Shown here: positions 44,801 through 55,879 of the stretch, piece by piece
How positions within the stretch are numbered: position 1 is the first letter of the stretch
Layout: every line of letters starts with the position of its first letter
Source: Artocarpus heterophyllus
Taxonomy: Eukaryota > Streptophyta > Magnoliopsida > Rosales > Moraceae
Assembly (NCBI GenBank): GCA_025403435.1
Contig: CM046338.1
Location: 20,143,141 to 20,207,140, forward strand
DNA: 64,000 nucleotides
Direction of reading: 5' to 3'
Program-made: the position numbers and the translations under genes
Notes under the pieces: generated by a model
Databases searched by the model: none
What the model was told of the DNA's origin: nothing
Seen by the model: the letters and a program-made list of their open reading frames with translations, nothing else

Positions 44801-47800
44801 TGTAACGACCCTCCCTACATGGCCGTCACTTAACTTAAACATGTCCATGAACTTAAATATACTTACGAATAAAGTACATAAATTTGTAGAATAATTTTTT
44901 TTTTTAAATGGATTCTTGCTGTGGAATCCTTAACATAAAACCTTAGAGGAAATAATAATTGTTTCCCAAAACTTAGTAACAAATGATTTCTTGAAGATAA
45001 GGAATTCTCAACATATAATCTTAAAAGATATAATAATCATTTCTCAAAACTTAACTACATAAACCTAACATAATACATAAAATTCTCAAACGTGGTAATA
45101 GCATAATAATAAACATTACGTTTTAACGTAGTTATAATTTCTAAAAGCATGATCCTTTACATAATTCATAACATTAATTTCTTGAAACATAACCATAGAA
45201 ATTTTCTTGAACTTTGCTTTTTAAACATAAGAATAATTATTTAACAACTATTATTTAAAAGACATTTCTCAATTTAAATAAAACTATTTTCAAAACAATT
45301 TTAAATTAAATATTAAAATAAAATCCCATTTAAATGCTCTCTAAAACTTTCTTAGCAATTTTTATATATTTTTGCTTATAATTTTAACATCTTAAAAAAA
45401 TTAACATATTATTTTCTTAAAGGTAAACCTTATTAAACTAAACAAAATATAATTTCTTATTACTTAAACTTTTAAGTTTAAGATACTAATTTCTTAAAGC
45501 TTTTATTTTAAACTTTCATAATAAATTCATAAAAACATATTCATAAAATTCATTTCTTAACTAAATGTAAAACTCCAATAATCCTTTGCAATTCCAAATG
45601 AGCATATAATTTTCTTTCTTATAAATTTCGTGCATTTGTTGCATTATCTATTGCAACATTTTTAAACTTTAAAATCCTCTAGACCAATGTTGCGTAATCA
45701 CAAGCTCGGTTTTTAAAACATAATTACGTAAATTATTTACTTATTCATATGCACATAATTTTCGTAAAGTGTAAGCATACGAAATTTTGTAAAATAAAAA
45801 ATGCATAAATTTGCAAAACAATAATGCAAAAATATTACATTGCATGAGCGGTATCCATTCCCATCTTCACTATTCGCCCGCCGCTCACCATTGCCCATCA
45901 AGTGCCGCTGACTAGTTTTTCTTACCTACAGCATGAACATACTTAAATGAGCTTTCGCTCAGCAAGTAGGAAATTAGCCTCGCAAAACATAATTAAAAAT
46001 CATTTTAATAAAAATTGGCATGAGCATTTTATGCTTGCTTATCAACTTGATTTATACTTAATTATTTAAGCTGTAACTTATCTTCTTATTTTGGGCCAGA
46101 GTGATCGTACCAGTTGCGCTTGAGTCTTAGGAAGTTAGGGTTTGCGAGGTCCCAACGACACCAAGATCATTCATTTCTTTAACATGGAGCCTCCCCGTGG
46201 GTCCGGAGGTTAGTACGACACCCTTAACTTGTCTCATAAGTTTCACTTGTCTTATTGTGTGTATGCAACATGACTTAACACTACATGACATCACAATTTC
46301 GTAACTCATGAATCGTAAATCATAATCATACTTGACTTAAAGGTGATTAAACAATATAATTTAATTATTGCATACATCACACATTAATCATGTCATCATC
46401 ATCATAGCATTTCACATCACGTCATAACATAACATATTATATCATAACATATAACAATGTAATAAATCACTGATCATGCATCTTCATAAATTTTATGAAA
46501 ATATTTAAAATTAATTTATTTTTAAAACTATTCATACTGTAGGCGAAATTCCTACTTACCTGGACTCCGAGCTATGCAGGCCCAATTGTATCTCGTTGTA
46601 TCCACAGTCTACGTTGCATCCTCAGCAGTGCTCCTCAGACTACTATGGATGGCTAGGAATGATCCATGGAGATTTATTATTGTTGAAAACATCATTTTAG
46701 ACTCCGTTACTGCAGTTTGAGTTGCCTCGATCTACGTGTAGTTGGTACCAGATGATTTTTATCAAAGTAGAATTAGCTCGAACGGAGATCACCATCACAT
46801 TCAGAGCATTAAAACGAGTTGGGAGGCGGTCTCAGATCATCGATCGGAGGTCCGGATCGCAAAAACCCAAAGTGGCCATTGATCAACCGTTGACTGGCGT
46901 TGACTGCCACCGTTGGGCTCCGTTGGTGGTTGGGCTTGAGCCTACTGCCCCTAATTTGACCCTTTTGAGTCCAATGGCGGTGTCAATTTTACCCAATTCG
47001 ACTCTAACCATGTAGATTGGGGCTCAAAGTTGGCGACAAGAGTGGAGACTTCGATCTCCTATCTCCGACGGATCTACCGTGAAATCGAGTTGGGGGTTTT
47101 GTTCCCCGTAGCTCTCTGAACATTTCCCCTCTAATGGTGGCACTCGACATGGCGTGGAACGATGGCTCCACCTCCTCACGGCAGTGTTAGGTGATGGGTC
47201 ATGGGTCTCCGACGATCGGCGGCCGTTTTGTGAAATTGAGGAGTTGATTTTCCTCCTCTTAACCCTCTGAACGTGACTGCCTCTCCAATTTCACCCAACG
47301 GCGACGGAATGGCCAAAATCAGGGTCTCACAGTGGCTCCACGGCGGCGACGATGGAATTCTGGCGACGGGTGAGGTTTTCCAACAATTGGTTGGGGCCTT
47401 TTGCTCACTGACACCCCCTAATTCTTTTGGTCCGAGAGGTGTCAATCAACGACGTCGGTGACGGCAAGATCGTAGGGTGGCACGATGGAGGGAATGGGGC
47501 AGCTCCGCCATTTTGCTACAGCTAAAATCAAGCTGGGTGATTGGTGCCTTATTGTTTCTCTCATCAATCTGAATCCGTGGACACCAAGATCACGTCGATT
47601 GGTGGTCGGATGACGAAGAAATCACACCGGGAAGATTGGGCTTTTTCGCTACTTTGGCCGGCACGTGTGGCCTCCTCCAGCGGAGTTGTAGGTGGCACGG
47701 CACACCGTCAGACTTAGCTTCTCGAGATCTTTCCGATGGTGTAGGAGGTGTCGAAAATGGAGGCCGGATTCTTGGACTAAGTTTGAGGAGAGAGAAAGTA

Positions 47801-49269
47801 GAGAGAGAGGCTGATTTGCAATTGGCTGATTTTTTTTTGTCATGTATTTATAGACCATTTTGTGGTCTATACAGTCTAAACCGTGTAGTATTGGGTAGAT
47901 CAAATTTGATCGATAACTTTAAATTTCTGTAAACATAATTGTACTTTTAAAAACTGTAATTTATTTGCACTCTAAAGATAATCACATAAATTTCTAATTT
48001 TCTTGTTGTATTATTGTGTTACTAAAATATTCATACCGACATAAAAATCATTTTCATAAATTTATCCATACTATATGGATTTTGTGATTTAATTTTAGTA
48101 CAATAAACTTTGATACATTTATCTTCAAAACTGATAGTTAACTTTTTTCACAACTATATACATATATATATGTATACATGTATATGAATTTTAAGAAAGA
48201 TATTATGTATTTAAAACTTTGCTCAATATAATTATTTTATTATTACAATAATTATTATTACTTATTATTTTTTTATTATTTTACTTTTAAAACTTTAAAA
48301 TTTATAACATATAATTCTCACTAAAAATTTTCATATTGTAAACTTCAAATTTCACTATGAAAACAATAGTTGTAATTTTGTAAAAGTTTTGTAAATTAAA
48401 TTGACTATCTAAGTCAATTTAATTTAAAATTTCAAACTTAGCATAATCTCGTGCTTTATGGATATAACACGAATTACTTCTCGTAAAGAGCCATTTATGG
48501 GTCCATGTCTTAGCAATAAATCAACATTTGTGGACCCCATCAACGCCCTTTTTCTTCTTTACTATTACTATGACAATTGTTATTATTATTAATGTCTTTA
48601 CAATAATAATAATAAACTTTACGTAATTATTAATGTATATAATAATTAACCATACACATTCAAAATATTAGAATTCTTGAATTTCCAATGATTCATATAA
48701 CTTGCTTGAATTTCCTATCTTTATGATCTTCTTAAATTTCAAGATCGATTATAGTAAAACATGTCATAAATCTTGCACACTTAAACTTAGTGCTCACCAT
48801 TTTCTAAATTATGGCATGGAGCTCATGATCACCATTGATTTGGGTTTCTTTTACTGAACTGATAACATATAGGAAATTTCCACATAATCTTAATAAGTTG
48901 AAAATTCCACCTTTTGTCAAGTAATCCCAATTTAAACATTCTAATTGAGATTCTTATAATAATCACTTCCTTGGCTCGTACATGAAATTAATAAATCATA
49001 AACTTTTAATTTAGCACATTAAATAATTATTTTTAATTATTTTAATGTACTATCATAACATTACATTGTTACATGTTTCATAAATAAAGCACATAAATTT
49101 GTGCATTTACAACATTTTTTATTTCTAAGGTCTTATGGCTAGTAAAACCTTCAAATTTGTGTGTTAATAAATGCTCAACTTGTACTTTCTCAAGTACTTA
49201 ACTTAGTAATGATGGAAAAATCCTCAATTAGTCATACTTATTAATTTTTGGATTTTTTTGGTCATTACA
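44801..49269 (-). repeat. 5' LTR (4469 bp) of the large retrotransposon
   Basis: Ends TGTAACGACC (plus-strand left end) and TCATTACA (right end). TATA box TATAAATA on minus at 47852-47845. It is collinear with 33013-37447 with many scattered single-base differences, noticeably more diverged than copia C's LTR pair, so this insertion is older. Confidence 0.92.
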
Positions 49270-49440
49270 TTACCAGACTCTGACATTTTTTTTGAACCTA
49301 CCTGATTCAATCTTAGAACCCCTCGAAACCCACCAGTTTCCTTCCGTGAAGTAGCCGGAACCCACCAAGTTCCAACATGGAACTTACCTAGTTCCATTTC
49401 GAAACTGGCCAAAACTAGCTAGAACTTTTTTATAAAAAAA
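49270..49440 (+). repeat. Continuation of the left minisatellite arm
   Basis: Begins with the target duplication TTACC and resumes the array with phrases such as GGAACCCACCAAGTTCC and TGGAACTTACCTAGTTCC. It is continuous with 33012 once the 16.3-kb insert is removed. Confidence 0.8.
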
Positions 49441-49647
49441 AATAGATCTACAAAATTTGCACAAATTATCTCCAAAAATCTCACAACATGCTAGTGTTCA
49501 TGAAAAATAGATATACAAACCCAGAACTTAAAAAAACACAGATCAAATCAGATCTAAAGCCTAAAAAAAAAAGCATATAGTGAAGGCAATGACTCTGATG
49601 GCGGCTCTGGCCGCAGCCTCATCCTCACCCTCAAACTAAAGGAGATC
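49441..49647. other. Inner flank of the minisatellite arm, possibly part of a captured gene fragment
   Basis: AT-rich start, then a GC-richer stretch (49585-49640) that joins to 52467 when the solo LTR is excised. No product recognised. Confidence 0.45.
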
Positions 49648-49652
49648 AAAAG

Positions 49653-52461
49653 TGTAACGCCCCTATGTGAGAGTTAGCAGTATTGAATAAATAAAAATAA
49701 TCTTAAATTCAATATTATTTAAATTAATTAAACAATGCCTATGGGTCTTCAAACAAAAATAAAAATAAATGTTTAAATACAAACCACAATTTTTAGTATA
49801 GCACCAAATATATAAAGTACAGTCATCATTACCATAGTACAATTCTCAAAATGTAACTTAACTAACCATTTGGGTTTCGATGAGTTAGTGATACTCTATT
49901 TAACATGGATACCTAGGAATAATGATGAATAGTAATATTTGTATAAATGTATAATTATGAAACTTGGTAATGATTAATCATGATATCCACAAGATGTGAT
50001 CATAATAAACCTCATAATCTAGAATATGATGTAACTTAACTAACCATGTAGTTTTAACTTAATGGTTAGTTAAGTTACATCATATTCCAGATTATGAGGT
50101 TTATTATGATCACATCTCGTGGATACCATAGTTAATCATTACCAAGTTTCATAATTATATATTTATACAAATATTACTATTCATCATTATTCCAGATTAT
50201 GAGATTTATTATGATCACATCTCGTGGATACCATAGTTAATCATTACCAAGTTTCATAATTATACATTTATACAAATATTACTATTCATCATTATTCCTA
50301 GGTATCCATGTTAAATAGAGTATCACTCAACTCATCGAAACCCAAATGGACACACTTGGCCACCCTCTAAACATTCCAAGGGTGTTCCGGTGAGGGGACA
50401 TCAAGCCCTGAGTTCTCAAAAAGTTGATTTCTGTACAGTGTGTTCTAGGACTTTCGACCCAAGGAAGCGTCATCACCTTCCCCCTATTTTACCTTTTAGG
50501 GTATTCGTGCTCAAGGACGTAACCGTCGCCCTTTTTACATCTCACCATTCCTTTATATTCAATTTTTATTTATAGAGTCAATTTTCCTAACCATGCTTCT
50601 CAATTTATAACATATGTCAAATCATTATGTTCCTCGCTATACAATATACATATTTTACAACATAATACAACCAAATTTTAATTTACCAAAACTTCACAAA
50701 AGATGAGTAATAGAATCGCTACCTTCCAAGCTTATCAACAATCTTTTACTCTCGAAATTAATTAACGTTAGCTCCACACATCCTTGACCCTAAGGCGTGC
50801 ATAAGGACAATTAAAACTAAAGCACAACATATAACCACATCCATAAATAAATTATATGTAAACCTATCTCACTAATGTGCTATTAAGTTTTTATGCAATT
50901 TCTTTTTAAATACCAAAGTAAACAATTTTTATCTTAAACACAATATAAAATACATACAAGTAATCTATATATTTTAGTCTCTAATAAGATTCATAAATCA
51001 CTTAAGATAGTGTTGGAAAGGTTGCATGATATTAAGGGATTAGAAGGTGAGCAAAGTTGAGTTCTTGGTTCAGGTTAGCAACTGGTATACCATGGCAAAC
51101 TGGCGGTATACTTTTGTAAAAAGGCGGGTTTACTATCTACAATCAACACATGGGTTAACAGGTGGTTTACTTAAGGTAGAAGGGTGGTTTACTGCCACTA
51201 GCAGGTTTACGAGTTTCCAATCCAAAAATTGAAAAATTCATAGAAAATAAAATACAACTCCGACTTAGGCTCATGATAGCTCGTTGGAAAGCTTAGGATA
51301 TCTACTTTTTAAATATGCAAACCAATTTATAAAATTCATTTTCATTTAATTCCAGAATTTTAAGGAATAGCCACTGCCCATAGAGGTATTACAAAGATAT
51401 GGAATGTCAAGTTTTTCTTTAACTTAAAGCATATTATCCTTGTTCAAAATCTCAAAACCATTCCAAAATATGCAGCATGCATTATATAATCACAATAGAC
51501 ATATTCTCATGAGTTTTATACCAAAACCATTATCTAATCCTATCTCTAGCCTTTCTTGCAAATGATAATGAAAGCATGCTTAAGTTTGCTCTTCAAGCTC
51601 AAAACTTTAAAACATTAACCATAGAGCTATGGAAACTAGTTTTAAACATCCCTAACATGTTTTTAACATTGTTTTCAAACCAAAATAAAGGTTGGTTGTG
51701 GGTTTTGACTCAAGACTCAAGTTTTTTGCTCATAAATGCTCAAATATGCATGTTAACATAACTAAAAATTTGCATGAATTTTGAACATGAAAGTTATGCA
51801 TTAAATATGGAGAAAACACATACTAAAAACCAAGTTTAAATTAAAGAAAACCTACCTCAAAACTCCTTTGAAAAGCACCAAAGTTTGGATTAAAATTAAG
51901 CTTGAATTGACTCTAAAATGGCTTCAAACATGGCTGGGAATTATAGCTACCTTGGTTGCAAAGAGAGCTTTATGCTTTGTGTCTTTAGTTAGAAATTGAA
52001 GTGAGAAAGGGAGAGAATGAGAAGGTGGTGATGGCTAAATAAAAAGATGTCAAAATAATTAGGAAGAATGGGAAGTTTACGGGGAAAGTTGTAAGAAGAA
52101 ACAAATGAGCATTAAAAGAAAATATCATCATGTCTCCTAGTGGTTAGGAATTGATTTCATGTCTCTGAGTAGTTGGAATGAATTGATTTCATGTCTCCTT
52201 CAGAGACTTTTAGCAAAATGAGAACAAGGCTACATAATTGAGCATTAATTTAGGGGGACAAGATTGGTAGAAGTGGGTATTGGTAAGTTTTGAATGTTTC
52301 CTACGGAGACTTGGTAAGAAAATGCTAAAGTGACATTTTTTTTAAATAATTGAAACAACATAGACAAACTTGGTAATTTTAAATGCTACAAAATTTTAAA
52401 TTGTCACATTTTATTCATTAAATTTTACAAAAATCATACCCGTTAAAATACGGGTGTTACA
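49653..52461 (-). mobile_element. Solo LTR (2809 bp) with perfect target duplication AAAAG
   Basis: Ends TGTAACGCCCC and CGGGTGTTACA; flanks AAAAG at 49648-49652 and 52462-52466. No coding domains, PBS or PPT. Read on the minus strand it starts TGTAACACCCGTATTTTAACGG, a common start of gypsy-type LTRs, so minus orientation is inferred. It contains a large foldback structure (49865-50349). Confidence 0.9.
49865..50349. repeat. Long imperfect palindrome (foldback) inside the 49653-52461 LTR
   Basis: The left end CCATTTGGGTTTCGATGAG is matched by CTCATCGAAACCCAAATGG at the right end. The arms stay complementary for about 180 bp towards a small centre near 50055. The right arm contains a ~105-bp direct duplication (starts near 50087 and 50192, both CCAGATTATGAG), so it is longer. 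It could be a MITE inserted in the LTR or an inverted duplication; no clear target duplication was seen. Confidence 0.85.
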
Positions 52462-52466
52462 AAAAG

Positions 52467-52950
52467 TGATCTTGGTGAACTCCAACATCGCGAATTTTGA
52501 CGATCGTGTTCTCATAGGACGAATCTTTGTCCTCTCATCCATAGCTCCCTCCTCCTTCATGAACTCAAGCAACTACGTCAACGATCTACCAGCAGCCTCT
52601 AGATTCTCAGAACACTAAACGATGCTTATTCATAGTTCCCAAAATCGAACACCTTTTTCAGATCCCCCTTCATTGCTGTCGAAACAAAACATCACACCTG
52701 AACACGTGGATCTGCGTGCCGATGCTCCTGTCGTCGATGACGATCCTGTATCTTCGCCTTCCCAGACTGCCTCCTCGTGAGCCGAGAACGAGCACAATTG
52801 CGAGCACGAGGAGGAAGAAGAAATGGAGGAGGCAGAGGGGAGGAGGCGAAGAGAGTGAGAAAGCCATCGATGGTAGGAAAGTGGGGATGAGAGAGATAGG
52901 GCAGAGGAGAAGAAAGAGGCGGTAGGAGATGGTTATGAGAGAGAGTCAAA
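52467..52950 (-). other. Exon-like GC-rich segment inside the inverted-repeat element, possible captured gene fragment
   Basis: On the minus strand a frame around 52867-52690 reads plausible protein (R-I-V-I-D-D-R-S-I-G-T-Q-I-H-V-F) and meets a GT that could be a splice donor at about 52699 (CAG then GTGTGATG). A second exon-like run at about 52600-52470 includes L-E-F-M-K-E-E-G-A-M-D-E-R. Composition contrasts with the AT-rich surroundings. I do not recognise the protein family, and a stop interrupts the second run. It may be host gene sequence carried by the element. Confidence 0.4.
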
Positions 52951-53140
52951 GTTGATTTAGAATTTCACACATCTGGTAAAATGAATATACTCGAATGGGA
53001 CAAAATAGTAAATGTAAAATTATTATTTTAGAAAGAAAAATATAAAAGGGGTAGTTTTAAAAAGTGAGGAAGACGAGGACATTTTTAATAAATGGTGTCA
53101 TATGAAGGGCATTTCATGTAGTTTTCTCTTATTTTTTACA
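52951..53140. repeat. Short segment similar to the outer part of the minisatellite arms
   Basis: Phrases AAAAGGGGTAGTTTTAAAAAG and AAGGGCATTTCATGTAGTTTTC resemble the reverse complement of the 32150-32290 segment. This may be the true partner end of the left arm, or another copy. Confidence 0.45.
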
Positions 53141-54030
53141 TAATTTATATATATATATAAACTTGATATCAAAGTATTATTTCCAAACATATTTATAAAG
53201 GTGCCACTCTTCCTATTCAACCCACTTCTGATTTCGTTTTTAATCCTTGCTTTTATGAATTATGCGTAATGGAGTTTATTATGGTTTCTCGTTCTTTATA
53301 TCGTGGGTTCATTAGCAAATGAAAAAAAAAAAAAAACTTGTTATTTTTTCTGCTTGTTTCTTCTCTGTATATATTGACTGTCTTGTTTATAATGTGAGAT
53401 GCCATTTAATTTAACCATATCAAGGGTTCATTAATTAGCCAAGACCGTTGTTTTCGTTTTTATTTATTCTCTTTTTTTTTTGTTATTTCATTTTTATTTA
53501 TGAAACTATGTTTGCAGCTTCTCAATGGAGTTTTGCTTTTAAAATTTTGTCTAGACTTTTTGATATGCATAAAATTTTCAACTTTTGATTTGTTTACTTT
53601 TCAATGGGTGATTTATCTAGCAACAAAAAATTTTGTTGTTTAAGGAATACTGTATTCTTTGTCTTTATATTTTGGCCGTTGGCTTTTTATTTGACCTTTT
53701 GTTGGAGAAAAATACAAAGAATGAGTGAGTTTTTAAAACTACCTTCCTAGCATTTTCATAACTGTTATTTTTTAAATTTTTAATAATAATTATACTTTTA
53801 TTTTTTTCCTGCTTATTCATTTGAAACAAGCCCTAGATTAGATCCCTTCTCTCTGCACCTCCTTCTCCCTCCTCTTCCTCCCTCCACCTCCCTCTCTCCC
53901 CTCTTCCCCCCTATGTATCCGCCTCTAGAAAAGGCACAAGCAAGCTTTTACCAATTGGTGGGCCCCGCTCTATAGGTGGCTGTCTAATTTGGACTAGATT
54001 GACACTGTCTTAGAGTCACGACTGGGGGTC
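53141..54030. other. Non-coding AT-rich sequence with a CT-rich tract
   Basis: No gene seen. A pure CT-rich tract covers about 53845-53912. The sequence after it (53930-54020) is GC-richer and may join to 55215 once the intervening repeat is removed. Confidence 0.5.
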
Positions 54031-54034
54031 TTCA

Positions 54035-55215
54035 CATATTGAAATCTACATATTAGAGGGCAATCCTTTATACAAATCCGTACATATTAGATTAGGATTT
54101 TCTCAATCCAAACCCATCTGTAAGAGTCCTAATCCAATCTAATTTGATCCGCGAACAACAAATTTTACGAATTGGAATCCGTGGTTTCACAATCGTGATT
54201 TAAATTAATTAAAAAAACTAAAAATAAAAAGCATAATATAATATGATAAAATTTATTAAAATCCAACAAGTTGCAACCTAATCAAATACAAGTCGAATAA
54301 TAAATGAAATTATAGCATTACAACAAACAAACTTAATAAAACTATATATATTTGTATATATATATATATTTATATTAAACAAAATGGGTATGTGATTTTA
54401 ATTTGGGCTGGGTTTTATTTTTTTAACTTAATAAAACTATAAGAAATTCGACCTGTAGCCTACATACATAACTATATCTCCTAATTCTCATTATTTCTCA
54501 ATTTGTCCCTTTATTTTTGAAAATTACAAAGATATTCTTTGAATTTAAAAAACTTATTTTAATTTTATCCCTTGCACTTTTTTGACTAAAAAAATTGAGA
54601 TAAGATAAAAATATCCTAGACTAAACCTAATTTATTTATGAAATATATGTTTCTTTTTGATAAAAATTTAAAAAAATTATATTTTAAAATTTAAAGAGTC
54701 ATAAAATTTAAGATCTTTTTTTAAAAATTTGATGTTTTGTTTTAGGATTTTTTATGTTTTTAACATATAAATTATTTACCATAACTATTTAAGGGTAGTC
54801 ATGTTATTTTGTTTAATTTTTTCTATTTATAGGGATAAAATTAAAAAAAGTTTTCAAAATTTCAAAGATACCTTTGAAGTTTCTAAGAATAGAGGGACAA
54901 ATTGAGAAATAGTTAAAACTAGAAGGTACAATTATATAATTAACCCTATATAATAATTTAGAAATTTATATTAGTTTAGAAATTTATCTATACATATATA
55001 TATATATATATTAATATATGAAATTTAAGTATTATATATATCAGATTCATGGACTACACAAATTGGGAGACATCCAATCCATAATCCAATCCGTACATAT
55101 AGGATTGAGAAAATCTCAATCTAAAACCAATCTCTATTTTTTATAATCTAACCCAATTCGACGGATTGGATTAGATTAAATGAATTATACAGATTGATAG
55201 ATTCTTCGAACATTC
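54035..55215. mobile_element. Unclassified AT-rich element with ~100-bp terminal direct repeats
   Basis: The phrase AATCCGTACATAT with the following CTCAATC and TCCAATC words occurs near 54077 and again near 55094, in the same orientation and about 100 bp long. Between them lie AT-rich DNA and a foldback MITE (54455-54960). Boundaries and class are uncertain. Confidence 0.45.
54455..54960. mobile_element. Foldback MITE with ~120-bp inverted arms
   Basis: The left arm contains ATTTCTCAATTTGTCCCTTT near 54495. The right arm contains its complement AGGGACAAATTGAGAAATAG near 54894, with further pairing on both sides (TTTTAATTTTATCCC against GGGATAAAATTAAAAA). It is a non-coding foldback element. 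Confidence 0.7.
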
Positions 55216-55267
55216 TTAGTCAAGACGCTAATGTGGGACCAGATTCGAAACGCTAGCCCGCGTTAGA

Positions 55268-55440
55268 GGTGGAGTGGCTCGGATCCAAATTTCCCATCGG
55301 GCGCCTCACCAAAAAGAAGGCCACACAACTGCCGAGGAAGATTCTGGAGAGCTCCACGTTCCACGAAGCCATGTACCAGTTGACAGTCGCGTCTCACCTC
55401 GCCACTGACTTGTCTGACCGTGCTAGCGACGAGAAGTGAC
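55268..55440 (+). other. Exon-like open stretch, possible captured gene fragment
   Basis: From about 55268 a plus-strand frame without stops to TGA at about 55438 reads plausible protein, for example K-F-P-I-G-R-L-T-K-K-K-A and R-K-I-L-E-S-S-T-F-H-E-A-M-Y. It is preceded by a possible acceptor (GTTAG). The GC content is well above the neighbours. I do not recognise the family. A captured host exon is the likeliest reading, as in Pack-type transposons. Confidence 0.45.
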
Positions 55441-55879
55441 CGCTCACAGCTTCGATGAGTTCCTTGATGACACCGGTTCTTTTTCTCTAGTGAGGTTTGG
55501 GAGCTTTTGTATTAGAATGCCTTTGTTTGATCAATTTTTGGAATGACGGACCGAATTATCGGAAATATTTTCATTGTTGTTTCAATATAACTAACCTAAT
55601 GCCCATGGGTCCATTTATTACTTTCGTGTTTTGTTTTTATTTTTGTTGTTTCTTTGTTGATTAATAATATGCAAATTTGTTGATTTTTTGCAACTTTAGT
55701 TTTTTTGCGTTTCTTTATCTGTTTCCAAACCGCTTAAAATTTATATTCTTTTTTCCTACAAGATCGTTTTGATAGAGGATTATGGATTAGCATTAAACTT
55801 TAAATTGTTATTGTCGTTTTTGTGATTTTTTGCTTTAGTAATTTGATTTTTGTGACAAATCAGAAATAATATGATAGAT

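Larger units (their letters stand above)
33013..49269 (-). mobile_element. Large LTR retrotransposon (16.3 kb, LTRs 4.4 kb), minus orientation
   Basis: Two long direct repeats (33013-37447 and 44801-49269) bound an internal region. TG...CA ends are TGTAATGA and TCATTACA. Minus orientation follows from the PBS next to 44801 and the purine tract next to 37447. The 5-bp target duplication is CTACC (33008-33012) and TTACC (49270-49274), one mismatch, and removing the element rejoins the minisatellite. No convincing gag-pol is readable in the 7.35-kb interior, about 2 kb of which is an inserted copia solo LTR. It therefore resembles a LARD-type non-autonomous or heavily decayed gypsy-like element. 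Confidence 0.9.

Noticed and set aside
52670..52867. Short secreted-protein-like frame with a hydrophobic N-terminus
   Set aside because: The hydrophobic stretch derives from CTCCTCCT-type simple sequence on the minus strand. Only the following exon-like part was kept, as a possible captured fragment.
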